In this document: positions 1-10,821 of the stretch, in pieces | Layout: every line of letters starts with the position of its first letter | Numbering within the stretch: position 1 is the stretch's first letter | Assembly (NCBI RefSeq): GCF_024323335.1 | Contig: NC_066584.1 | Span: 428,429,319-428,493,318 of the forward strand | Length of the DNA stretch: 64,000 nucleotides | Reading direction: 5' to 3' | Source of the DNA: Lathyrus oleraceus | Taxonomy: Eukaryota > Streptophyta > Magnoliopsida > Fabales > Fabaceae | The notes under the pieces: model-generated | What the model was told of the DNA's origin: nothing | Databases searched by the model: none | What the model saw: only the letters and a program-made list of their open reading frames with translations | Position numbers and translations under genes: made by a program

Positions 1-234
1 TGAGTTCCTCAATCGATATAATAAGCATTATAAAATATCATGCAATGTTAAGTAATTTAACACATTTCATCACCCAAATCAGATTACACATTCAGCAACG
101 GCAATATCAACTCAATCATACTCAACATCAACACAACACACAACACACATATAATACTGGAATACATCCATTCATATTATACGCCATACATACATTATGC
201 AATGAGACTCCATGCATGCGGTACCGACTATTCG

Positions 235-625
235 TGAACATATAGTTCAACCTCACCGATCAAATCCAGATACGGCTACCAAGCCCACTAGTCCCACTCA
301 TTTGAGACCTAGTGACTCACTCACTAATTCCTCACCATGGGAATTAGCTACCACCCCCAAGGGCCATGCTATGCACGCTAATTCACCTAGCATGCAAACA
401 TCAACAATAGTCCATAATGACTAACTCACTGAACATATAGTTCAACCTCACCGATCAAATCCAGATACGGCTACCAAGCCCACTAGTCCCACTCATTTGG
501 GACCTAGTGACTCACTCACTAATTCCTCACCATGGGAATTAGCTACCACCATAAAGGCTACAATATGCATGCTAATCACCTAGCAATGCAAAATCATCAA
601 CAATAATCCACAATGGACATATGCT
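235..625. repeat. Two 195-bp direct repeats inside the LTR
   Basis: Two copies start at 235 and 430 (period 195). Their first 119 bases are almost identical, from TGAACATATAGTTCAACC to the GGGAATTAGCTACCACC region; the remainder is diverged but alignable. They are noncoding and lie within the gypsy-type LTR. Confidence 0.85.
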
Positions 626-892
626 CACACTCTAAGCCATAAACAGTCCATTCACAATTGCATACATAACATATACATTCACAACATTATGCATACAATC
701 ATACATCATCAACACATTTATCAAAACATCATATCATGTCAATTAATTAATCACCGTATTAGCCCACTCTACTAATACCCCTACTGCTCAAAACAACGGG
801 AATTAATCCCTAGTACATCATATGCCAATATAGGCCAAACACCAATTATGCACACATTATTCAAATATTAATTTTTTCACCTTTCCAACGGT

Positions 893-1143
893 GTTAACCG
901 GTTAACGCCCTGGGTTAACCGGTTAACGCAGGACAGAACACGCTTCCTGGCAACTTACAACAGTGTTAACCGGTTAACGCCCTGGGTTAACCGGTTAACG
1001 CAGACAGAACAACAATTTCTCAGAAAACACAACAGTGTTAACCGGTTAACACCCTGGGTTAACCGGTTAACGCAGACAAAACAGCAATTTTTCCTAAATC
1101 ATAACAGTGTTAACCGGTTAACACCTTGGGTTAACCGGTTAAC
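893..1143. repeat. 72-bp tandem array of paired 14-bp palindromes
   Basis: Eight perfect copies of GTTAACCGGTTAAC start at 893, 914, 965, 986, 1037, 1058, 1109 and 1130. They form four pairs. Within each pair the starts are exactly 21 bp apart, and the pairs recur every 72 bp. The 7-base spacer inside a pair is GCCCTGG or a close variant. The pairs are joined by more variable sequence rich in CAGAAC/ACAGA. The strict spacing beside a variable linker suggests a DNA-level binding array or a recently amplified unit. Confidence 0.95.
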
Positions 1144-1726
1144 GCAAGACAGAAAGCTATTCCTGCGCTAACACGAAGCAGAATGCGGACTTCTCTGCAT
1201 TTTCCGTCGTTGGAGGACTTCCGGACCTCCGATTCCAATTCCGTAAAAAGCTACACGTTCGGAAAATCACAACACACTCAAATACAGATTCAATTACAGC
1301 TTTAACACAACTTATCTAACACAATTCTTCAGCATTCAACAATCCCAATTAGGGTCAAATCAACGGTTTATCACTACCCATTACATGTTAACCCATAATA
1401 CCCATTAAACGACGATAAACCCCCCTTACCTGAGTTAATCCGGCGAATCTTTAAGCATCAAGCTTTTCTCTTCTCCAACCTCCTTCCTCTTGCTCTGTCT
1501 CTTTGCCCTTTTCCTCTTTTCAGCCGCTTCTCTGCTTTTCACGTGAAACCCTTTCTTTACCAAATGGAACTCTTTTTCTTATTTCCAACTTATATATATT
1601 TTCCAATAATTATTATTCCAATAATAATAATAATAATAATCCAATAATTCCAATTATTTAATTAAATTAATAAATATAATATTAACTTAAATTAAATAAT
1701 TATCTTATTTTTATCGGGGTGTTACA

Positions 1727-4338
1727 ATAACGGTTATGATGTAATCTTTAATCAAAAAACATGTAAAGCCATTAATCAAAACGATGGCTCTGTCCTTTTC
1801 ACAGGCAAGAGGAAAAACAACATTTATAAAATTAATCTTTCTGATTTAAAAGAACAAAATGTTAAATGTCTGATGTCGGTTCACGAAGAGCAATGGGTAT
1901 GGCATAGACGCTTGGGCCACATTAGCATGAGGAAACTTTCTCAGCTAACTAAACTCGAGTTAGTCAGAGGCCTACCGAAACTGAAGTTTTCTTCAGATGC
2001 TCTGTGTGAAGCATGTCAGAAAGGAAAATTTTCAAAAACATCCTTTAAAAAGAAAAATGTTGTTTCTACCTCTAAGCCTCTGGAACTTCTCCACATTGAC
2101 TTATTTGGTCCTGTGAAAACAGCATCAGTCAATGGAAAGAAGTATGGACTAGTCATTGTTGATGATTACAGTCGCTGGACATGGGTGAAATTCCTAAAGC
2201 ACAAGAGTGAGTCTCACTCTGTATTCACTAGTTTCTGCTCCAAAGTGCAAAAAGAATTTGATGCTAAAATTGTTAGAGTCAGAAGTGATCATGGTGGAGA
2301 ATTTGAAAACAAAGATTTTGAAGAATTATTTGACTCTAATGGAATATCCCATGATTTCTCCTGCCCTAGAACTCTACAACAAAATGGAGTTGTAGAGAGG
2401 AAGAATAGGACACTCCAAGAGATGGCCAGAACCATGATCAATGAAACTAATGTGGCAAAGCATTTTTGGGCAGAAGCTGTAAATACAGCGTGTTACATTC
2501 AGAATAGAATCTCTATAAGACCTATTCTGGAAAAAACTCCCTATGAACTGTGTAAAGGAAGAAAACCAAACATTTCATATTTTCATCCTTTTGGATGTTC
2601 TTGCTTTATCTTAAACACTAAAGAACATCTGAACAAGTTTGATTCCAAAGCACAGAAAGGTATTATGTTAGGATACTCAGAACGCTCTAAAGGCTACAGA
2701 GTATACAACACAGAAACCAAAATTGTGGAAGAATCAATTCATGTCAGATTTGATGATAAGCTTGACCCTGAAAAGTCAAAGCTAGTTGAAAATTTTGCAG
2801 ATTTAGAAATCGCTCTTGCAGGATCTGATAAAATTCCAGAAGCAACTGTCACTCAGAACTCTGAAGAAATAAAATCCCCAGAAATCCCAAAGAAAGTCAA
2901 AAGTCGTATCAACATATCTGAAGATTTGATTCTGGGAAACAAGGACGAACCTGTCAGAACCAGATCTACCTTCAGGACCTCTGAAGATACTCCTCTGGGA
3001 CTAGTGTCTCTGATTGAGCCTATGTCCTGTGATGAAGCACTTCAAGATAACGACTGGGTTTCAGCCATGCAAGAAGAATTAGATCAATTCACAAAGAATG
3101 ATGTCTGGGATCTTGTTCCAAAGCCCAGAGGCACTCACGTTATTGGAACCAGATGGGTATTTATAAACAAGCTGAATGAGAAAGGAGAAGTCGTCAGAAA
3201 CAAAGCTCGACTGGTAGCTCAAGGTTATAGTCAACAAGAAGGTATTGATTATAATGAAACTTTTGCTCCAGTCGTAAGGTTAGAATCTATTCGTCTTCTT
3301 GTATCTTTTTCTATTAACCATTCTATTAAATTATATCAAATGGATGTCAAGAGTGCATTCCTTAATGGTTATATATCAGAAGAAGTGTATGTCAACCAAC
3401 CTCCAGGTTTTGAAAATCCAAACTTTCCAGAACATGTTTTTAAACTTAAAAAATCTTTATATGGACTTAAACAAGCTCCCAGAGCTTGGTATGAACGTTT
3501 AAGCAATTTTCTTCTGGAACACAATTTTATCAGAGGGAAAGTTGACTCCACACTTTTCTGTAAGAACCTTAACAATGATCTCATGATATGCCAGATATAC
3601 GTTGATGACATTATTTTTGGTTCAGTTAACGCCTCTGTTTGTCAAGAATTCTCTAAGTTAATGCAGGCAGAATTTGAAATGAGTCTAATGCAAGAACTAA
3701 AGTTCTTTCTGGGAATTCAAATTAACCAAACTTCAGAAGTTACATATGTTCATCAAAGCAAATATATTAAAGATGTTCTGAAGAAATTTGACATGGCTGA
3801 CTGCAACTCTGCAAAAACTCCAATGCATCCAACATGCATTCTTGAAAAAGAAGAAGTAAGCTCAAAGGTTTGTCAGAAGCTCTATCGAGATTATGCAGGA
3901 GATAGACTAGAACGAAAAAGCACATCTGGAAATTGCCAGCTTCTGGGAAACAATCTAATCTCCTGGGCTAGCAAAAGACAGTCAACTATCGCTCTATCAA
4001 CTGCAGAAGCAGAATATATCTCAGCATCACTGTGCACAACTCAGATGCTCTGGATGAAGCATCAGTTAGAAGATCTGCAAATTTTTGAAAGTAACATTCC
4101 TATCTTCTGTGATAATACTGTTGCCATTTGTCTAAGTAAGAATCCCATTCTACATTCCAGAGCTAAACACATTGAAATAAAACATCATTTTATCAGAGAC
4201 TATGTTCAGAAAGGGATAGTAACATTGAAGTTCATTGATACAGATCATCAATGGGCAGATATCTTTACTAAGCCTCTAGCTGAAAATAGATTTCTTTTTA
4301 TCTTAGAAAATCTGAACATTCAAAATTGTCCAGAATGA
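1727..4338 (+). pseudogene. pol: Copia pol fragment (INT-RT-RNase H) with internal deletion
   Basis: The frame is open from 1727 to the stop at 4336-4338 (first ATG 1873). In order: the GAG-pre-integrase HHCC region (HRRLGHISMRKL then CEACQKGK), the integrase core (HIDLFGP, RSDHGGEF, VVERKNRT), RT with QMDVKSAFLNG and YVDDIIFGS, and the RNase H end with ALSTAEAEYISA. Compared with the minus-strand copy, 69 codons (207 bp) are missing in frame at about 3888-3891. They cover the end of the RT-connection region and the first catalytic aspartate segment of RNase H (GYCDA). The protein should therefore lack RNase H activity although the frame stays open. Protease and the 5' part of pol are absent because of the insertion at 1727. 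A proline is changed to leucine just before QQNGVVERK. Confidence 0.92.
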
Positions 4339-4489
4339 AGTGTGGCTCTGAAAATGTAAAATGAGACTCTGACATAAACAAATGTGTTTCTGCCTCTGAC
4401 TCTGATACTTCTACCAAGTTAAGAAGATATTTGAGTTAGAAATCTCCAGGAACCAATCCTTTGGTATTCCTGAAGATCAGATACATCAA

Positions 4490-4822
4490 CACGTGGAGCA
4501 CTTAGCGTCCAACCCTAGAACTTCTAGACAGCTGTCCAGAAGAAAATCAAAGGGAAACGTTTGAGATCTCCTCGAGCAGTGTGCATACTGTTGGGATTAG
4601 ACATTCATTAATTAGCCTTAATCATTTCTCCCCCAAGCGTGCTTACTTGAGCTTTGTGCTAACGCAATATTGTGTGTCGTTTTGCATATGTTTTAACTTA
4701 GGGTATTTAAACACTTTTCTCACTTTTCACACACTTATCACTCTCACTCACTCTCAAACCCTCTTTAAAACCCTAAACCTCTCTGAAGCATTTCTGCAAA
4801 CTCTTCATCTTCTTCTTCAACT
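4490..4822 (+). promoter_or_regulatory. Promoter-like leader before the env-like ORF
   Basis: Between the pol stop (4338) and the env-like ATG (4823) lie a G-box CACGTG (4490-4495), a degenerate TATA (TATTTAAAC, 4704-4712), a CT-rich leader with TCTCACTCACTCTC, and a telo-box-like AAAACCCTAAACC (4767-4779). The same parts occur in the same order and spacing in the minus-strand copy, where the TATA is canonical. This resembles a plant Pol II core promoter plus 5' UTR. Function is inferred. Confidence 0.5.
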
Positions 4823-7243
4823 ATGGATGCTCAACAACAAGAAGTTTTCAACTTCTCTCAACAAATGGAATCCACCACCACTGTCCAAACTTCAAGCATT
4901 TCAACTCCAATGGTTACAGGCGTTTCCATTACTCCAGTATACAAGGAACCCCATATCCTTGATCGTTTACCTCACATCAACCTATCAACTCCCTTTGAGG
5001 GATTGGATGTGTTATGTGAAACACTGGTGGACTTTGACAACTTGAGAAGAAATGGAGTTGATCTTACTGAAGAACTTCGTCAACAAGGTTGGGGAAACTA
5101 CTTCCAAAGGCTCTATGGCCCTGTTTACCCACTTCTCATCAAGGAGTTCTGGAGATTTGCAGATGCTGATGACCATTTCATCGTCTCCTATGTTTTGGGG
5201 GTAAAGATAGTAATTACTGAAGAGTCAATTGCTTCCTTGTTGAACATCGAGAAAGATGGAGGAAAAAGGATTTACAACATCAACCCAAGATCAAGGCGCG
5301 TTGCTGAAGTAATCAATCCAACCATCTTCAAACCTAACGCTGAAGGAAATCCTTCAAAGAACAAAGAGCTGCATCAGAACCTCAGAGTGTGGCTCAAGAT
5401 CATTCTGGGAACTATTCACCACTGCCCAGCCTCAAACTTCTCTGATTACATCAATGCAGATCAGAAGTGCATTCTGTATTGCATTCACAAGGGTGTGAAG
5501 ATCTGCCTTCCTGCACTACTCTTCAGATACCTAAGAGACTCTGTCAGGGAGACCAGAAACAACATGAAGCCCAGATCCTACATCCCTCTGGGAAGATTGT
5601 TATCTGATGTTTTCATCGAGAATGGGCTGGTAGACCATCTGGAGAAGGCCAAGCTGATGCTAGATCTGGCAATAGATATTGGGAAGCCTCTGAACGCTAG
5701 AAATCTCAAGAGTATGGGAATAATAAAGAAGATTCAAGTCAGACCCACGCTGGACACATCCTGGGATTCCTTGAAAGATCAGAGGAAGCTGCCTCATGGT
5801 CTTGCTAGGTTCTACAAGAATGAACCCAGAGATGCGGTTGCTATCTATCTTAATCGTCTGCTGGATGAAAGTGTTGACATCTCTGACTTCAGCCTCGACG
5901 ATTGTCTAGATTCAGAAGAAGACTTCGTCAGGTACAAGAGAGGTCTCTCTGAGAAGAAGATAACATCACAGGCAAAGAAGGAAAGACTTGGAGAATCTTC
6001 TGGAAGCAGATCTCCAGCTCCTCTGCAAATTTCTACTGGTACGTCTGTTCCTCCTATTTCCTCTGAACCTCTGATGGTTTCCTCTACTCCTTCCTCTAAT
6101 CCTCTCCCAACACCACCCATTTATACAACCTCTGAAATCCCACCTTCAACCACCAGAACTTCACAACCTTCACCAATTTTAAATATCGCCCATACATTCA
6201 TACCTCCTTCTGAACCTGAACAAATAAACCAAAGCACTTCCTCTTCATCATCCTCAGAACCAGAATCACCACCATACCTTGAACTCTCCTCTGACCAAGA
6301 ATACTCTGACTCTGACTCCCCAACCTTAGCCCAAATTCACGCTTAAAACCTTGCTTCACAACAACAAACACAAACACAATCTGAAGCAACTTCACCTCCG
6401 CCAAAACAAACAACCAACATTACTTCTGAAGACCAACCCTCTGAAACTCAACCCTCTGACCTCCACACCTCTGATATCACCCCTCCAAACACCTCTGCTG
6501 AACCTGAAGCTGAAACTGAACCTTTAGACTTAAACCCTCTTTACGCTTCACCCCAAAGATCTGAACCTCAACCTGAAGCAGAATCAGAACCTCTAACTCT
6601 AAATCTCAGCCCTCCAACATCTCCACCTCATACCTCTGAACCTGACCTTTCTATACCTACCCTTGAGGAAGCCATCATGCTGGTTGCAGGGGCTTCAGTA
6701 CAAAAGGTCAAGTCTCTGACCACTAACTCTGAAGTCAGTGATGATCCTGACTCTGTAAGGACACACTGGAACAGAGTCATTGGCTGGATGACCTCTGAGG
6801 CTTTTAGACTGAAGAACATCTCTGAACAAGTCAGAAATGGCTACATCAGAGATGCTGAGGCAAGACTCCAAGACAGACTTGCACGAGAAGCTGAAGCCAG
6901 AAGGCTAGAGGAAGAGAGACTAGCTAGAGAAGCTGAAGAGGAAGCAAGAAGGCTGGAAGAAGAAAGAGCAAGGGAAGCTGAAATCCTAAGGATAAAGGAA
7001 GCTGAAGCTAAGGCTCTGGCGGATGCAGAAGCACAAGCTGCTGCTGAAGCTGAAGCACAGCAGGCTCTGACTCTGGGGGAGTCCTCTTCTGTTATCCCTA
7101 TGGTTCTCCAGACGCTGAAAGAACTTAAGCAAGATCAGAATGAACTCCGTGTCAAAATGGATAAGCAAGACACTGTCAACGACAACATTCAGAACATGCT
7201 GGCTATGTTGCTTCAGAGAATGCCTCCGCCTCCGAACCCCTAG
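4823..7243 (+). pseudogene. Sirevirus env-like ORF with one premature stop
   Basis: The ATG at 4823 opens a frame of the same length (2421 nt) as the intact copy at 10822-13242. It is interrupted once, by TAA at 6344-6346 after 507 codons; the frame stays open from there to the stop before 7244. The N-terminal about 370 residues form a conserved globular region (motifs LRQQGWGNYFQRLYGP and DQKCILYCIHKG). A Ser/Pro/Thr-rich linker follows, and then a long Ala/Glu/Arg coiled coil (LEEERLAREAEEEARRLEEE). I see no convincing signal peptide or membrane segment, so 'env-like' is a positional label for Sireviruses, not a demonstrated role. The linker DNA is extremely rich in TCTGA. Confidence 0.88.
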
Positions 7244-7391
7244 GCACTTAGGATATTTTTTGCTTGCCTGTTGTTTTGTTTGCTTTCTCTGATTCTGATG
7301 TTTTCCTATTCTTGTTGCCTTTGTGCTTTTATCTGAATACAATGTTTTTCTCTTAAATTCCTTATTTTTGCTGTGTCTTTTTGATTCTGAC

Positions 7392-7663
7392 AAAAAGGGG
7401 GAGAAGTCATTAATAGCTCTGATGAAAACATTGTCTAAATACCTTAAGCATTCTGCAACATATTTTTCTTTAAAATAATTTTATCTAACCTGGACTTAAG
7501 AAATTGCAGAAGGTATCAAGAAACCTCTTTACTTAGAAGCTCTGGTAAGAACTTCTGAACTCCCTAGCACTATCTCAGGGGGAGCTCTTATCTTATGATC
7601 TGATATTATTCATATTTCATCTGCTAATTAAGTTTGTTTTGTCATCATCAAAAAGGGGGAGAT
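7392..7663 (+). other. Three polypurine-tract-like sites before the 3' LTR
   Basis: AAAAAGGGGGAG starts at 7392, CAGGGGGAGC lies at 7576-7585, and AAAAAGGGGGAGAT at 7650-7663 directly abuts the LTR start TGTAAGAACA at 7664. The last is the expected primer for plus-strand DNA synthesis. Extra upstream copies are a known Sirevirus habit. All three are present in the minus-strand element too. Confidence 0.8.
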
Positions 7664-8747
7664 TGTAAGAACAAAAATTGTTCTACAAGAGATTCCATGA
7701 TTTTGATGATAACAAAGGATGAAACCAAAAATGGCACCCTAACAAAAAGTTTCTAAGTGTGCAGGGTTCTAAGGAAAGAAGGAAGAAATCATCAGATACA
7801 AAATCATATCAGATACACATTATCAGAAGACCAGAAGCATCTGAAGTAGAAACACGTTCAAGAAAGTCTAACTCTGGGCAAAACAGCAAAGTATCAGAAG
7901 CATCTGAACAAGAAGTAAGCTCTAGAAGTTCTGACTCTGATCAACGCTATCTCTAAACTCCAGAACTTATCAGCGCTATCTGAAGAATCCATCAGAATCC
8001 AAAAGAGATCAACATTAGAAGCAAGACTCCAAGATTCTCAGATACACGAAGACTCTGATCATGGAATTGCTAATTATGAAAGAGTAACGTTAAAGTTAAG
8101 TAAAGGTTTGCAAATGGATTTCCTAATACATAAAGAGACGTTAATCTCCAATTTCAATAAAGAAGATACTATATGTGGTAAGTAGTCATTTCAAGGAGAG
8201 AAAGTTATCCTGGCAGAAGCTATTTATGTTATGGCGTAAATTCATTTTATTACTCATCAGTTTCAACTACTACCTCACTGATCTATATAAAGGACTGCAA
8301 ATCAACATTCAAGAGAACATAAGATATACAAGGAAAAATTATACTGAAACATCAACGCTCAAGAAAACACTCTTGCTCTCTAAATCTTCACGAAGCTTTT
8401 GCTTATAACGTGAATCACTTTGTTCTTACTATTATAATATTTGCTTTCTTAGAAGCACTCTAGATTACATAAATCTTTTATCTATTGTTTGTTTATTTCC
8501 TCAAGTGACTCTGTGTAGTCTGTATACTTCAGAGGACTAAGAGATCTTTCTCTTAGACGTTGTTTGTAATCTTTCAAGATTAGTGGATTAAGTCCTTGTT
8601 GAAGGCGAAATCACCTTGGCCGGGTGGACTGGAGTAGCTTTGTGTTATAAGCGAACCAGTATAAAATCATTGTGTGGTTTTCATTTTGAAAAAGCGCTTA
8701 TTTTCCAAACAATTCAAACCCCCCCTTTCTTGTTTTTCTCACCTTCA
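7664..8747 (+). mobile_element. 3' LTR of the plus-strand SIRE element
   Basis: It runs from TGTAAGAACA (7664) to CACCTTCA (8747), 1084 bp, with TG...CA ends and a TATA box TATATAAA at 8284-8291. It aligns over its whole length with the LTRs of the minus-strand element (reverse orientation) but with many substitutions, so it belongs to a separate, older insertion. Confidence 0.9.
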
Positions 8748-9291
8748 GAGTATTCCACTTTGGTTGGGTTATCTCTTTAGAGCTGTTGACTTCGGTGACC
8801 GATCTTTCCCAGATTTTTGGTTTAGACGATCTTATGAGAGCTACAGCGGCACACCCGAAAGGGAAAACCCGTTGAGTATCTTGTCCGATTGTCGAGACCA
8901 TTATCCGCCTTAGGATGACCTGATTAGAATTCACCTGTGAGGGGAGGGTTGATTCTTACTGATGCATGTTCTGATGGTGACTTTGATGGTGACTAATGGT
9001 TCAGTTATTGATCAGAGTCTTATTTATAAGTCGGATTTATGGATTTATTTCCGAGACACCGGAGTTCTGTCCGTGATATTTATCAGTGGGGATCCGTTTA
9101 TTTCAGGATTCCCTGGGTTGGTACAGATGATTGTGTTGCTATCAGACCAGTGGTTCTCTAGTGATGATGGTGGTATATCTTGCGGTTCCGTTTATTTCGG
9201 AACTCTCGAGTTGGATTTATGATTATTCATTCCCTCAGATGGTTGTGATCAGTTCAGAGACCAGGGCTTCAGTACAGATGTTCAGATGACT
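8748..9291. other. Unassigned 544-bp spacer between two inverted SIRE elements
   Basis: No coding motif, terminal repeat or RNA gene is recognisable. The base composition is more balanced and the text recalls untranslated Ogre-type sequence (short CAG/GG-rich phrases), but I cannot align it with any part of this window. An open frame at 8962-9222 has no recognisable motif. It may be the host element into which the SIRE copies inserted. Confidence 0.5.
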
Positions 9292-10373
9292 TGGAGTTCA
9301 GAAAAACAAGAAAGGGGGGTTTGAATTGTTTGAAAAATAAGCGCTTTTCCAAAAAGAAAATCACACAATGATTTTATACTGGTTCGCTTATAACACAAAG
9401 CTACTCCAGTCCACCCGGCCAAGGTGATTTCGCCTTCAACAAGGACTTAATCCACTAATCTTGAAAGATTACAAACAACACCTAAGAGAGAAGAAAATCT
9501 CTTAGTCTTCTCAAGTCTACAGACTACACAGAGTCACTTGAGGAAATCAAACAAATAAAAGATACAAGATATGTAATCTAGAGTGCTTCTAAGAAAGCAA
9601 GTATTACAAACTTAAGAACAGATTTTTCACTTAATAAGCAAAAGCTTAGTGAAATTCTTTGAGAGCAAAGATGATTTTCTTGAGCGTGAAATAATTCAGT
9701 ATAGTTTTGGCTAGTTGATTTCTTGCTTACTGAATGTTTATTGCATCTCTATTTATATAAGAGTTGGAGTAGAGTTGAATCTGGTGGATATTAAACTGAG
9801 TTTACTCCATCACTTAAATAGCTTCTGCAGTTTAACTTTTCATCTTTGAAGTGACTACTTACCACAAGTAGTATCTTTTCTCTTGGAAGTGGAGATTAAA
9901 GTCTCTTTCTCTGTTTAGGAAATCTATTTGAAAATCTTTACTTGACTTGAACGTTACTTCTTCATGATTAGCAAATCCATAATCAAAGTATTTGTGTCTC
10001 TGGAGAACCTTGGAATCTTGCTTCTGATGTTGATCTCTTGAGAGTTCAGATGGCGCTGATAACTTTCAGAATTACAGATCGCGTTGTCCAGAGTCAGAGC
10101 TTCTAGACTTTACTTCATATTCAGATGCTTCTGATACTTTGTAGTTTTGTCCAGAGTCAGACTTTCTTGAACGAGATTCCACTTCAGATGCTTCTGATAC
10201 TAGAGAATTTGTATCTGATCTTGTTGTGCATCTGATGACATCATCAGATTTATTACTTCTTTCTTTAGAACCCTGCACACTTAGAAACTTTTCGTTAGGG
10301 TGCCATTTTTGGTTTCATCCTTTGTTATCATCAAAATCAAGGAATCTGTTGTAGAACAATTTTTGTTCTTACA
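9292..10373 (-). mobile_element. 3' LTR of the minus-strand SIRE element
   Basis: It lies directly next to the polypurine tract (10374-10387 on the plus strand). The TATA box TATATAAA reads on the minus strand at 9752-9759. It differs from the 5' LTR at about 9739, 9900 and 10080 and at three bases within the last nine (TGGAGTTCA against TGAAGGTGA), so the outer end has been altered or lies a few bases further in. Confidence 0.92.
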
Positions 10374-10821
10374 ATCTCCCCCTTTTTGATGATGACAAAA
10401 CAACTTAAAATAGCAGATGAAACATGAATAAAATAAGATCAGATAGACAAAAGCTCCCCCTGAGTTAGTGCTAGGGAGTTCAGAAGTTCTTACCAGAGCT
10501 TTCCAAGTAATGAGATTTCTGAAGACTTTCTGCAATTTCTTAAATTTAATGTTAGAGCTATTTAATCAGAGCTATTTTTACAATTGTTGCAGAGTGCTTA
10601 AGGTTTTAGACAATATTTTCATCAGAGCTATTTAATGATTTCTCCCCCTTTTTGTCAGAATCAAAAAGACATAGTAAAAAAATTTACTTAAAGAGAAAAA
10701 CACTTCATTAAAAAGAAACACAAAACATCAGAGTCAAAAAGATCAAGAACAAAACACCAGATCCAAAAAGAAGACAGAAGCAAAATAACAAAAGGCAAGC
10801 AAAACATAGAATCCTAAGTGC
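10374..10821 (-). other. 3' untranslated region with repeated polypurine tracts
   Basis: Noncoding stretch between the env-like stop and the 3' LTR. On the minus strand there are three G-rich purine sites, at 10374-10387 (adjacent to the LTR), about 10453-10462 and about 10641-10653. A fourth related string (CTCCCCCTGAG on the plus strand, near 10979) falls inside the 3' end of the env-like ORF. Nothing else is recognisable. Confidence 0.7.

Larger units (their letters stand above)
1..1726 (-). mobile_element. Partial LTR of a gypsy-type retrotransposon (minus strand)
   Basis: Read on the minus strand the segment starts at 1726 with TGTAACACCCCG, a common start of plant gypsy (Tekay/chromovirus-like) LTRs. 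AT-rich sequence and a TATA-like stretch (TATATATAAG, near 1590-1600) follow. No coding region is visible. At 1727 the sequence switches abruptly to Copia integrase-region coding sequence, so this is the border of an insertion into that Copia element. The 5 bases after the border are ATAAC; the matching duplication would lie left of the window. Internal repeats are listed separately. A short (TAA)n run lies near 1620. The lineage is inferred from the terminal sequence only. Confidence 0.6.
1727..8747 (+). mobile_element. SIRE/Maximus-type Copia element, 5' part missing
   Basis: Order on the plus strand is pol (from the region before the integrase zinc finger through RNase H), an env-like ORF, polypurine tracts and a 3' LTR. 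This is the Sirevirus order. It starts in mid-codon at 1727 where the left LTR ends, so gag, protease and the 5' LTR lie beyond the left edge or were lost. The 5 bases after the 3' LTR are GAGTA. It is closely related to the minus-strand copy at 9292-19657, with near-identical pol protein and a clearly more diverged LTR. Confidence 0.9.

Noticed and set aside
893..1143. CRISPR array
   Set aside because: The repeats are palindromic pairs in a plant LTR with related linkers, not unique spacers.
8962..9222. Possible 86-aa gene in the spacer
   Set aside because: No motif, no promoter or leader, and unremarkable composition; it is best explained as chance.
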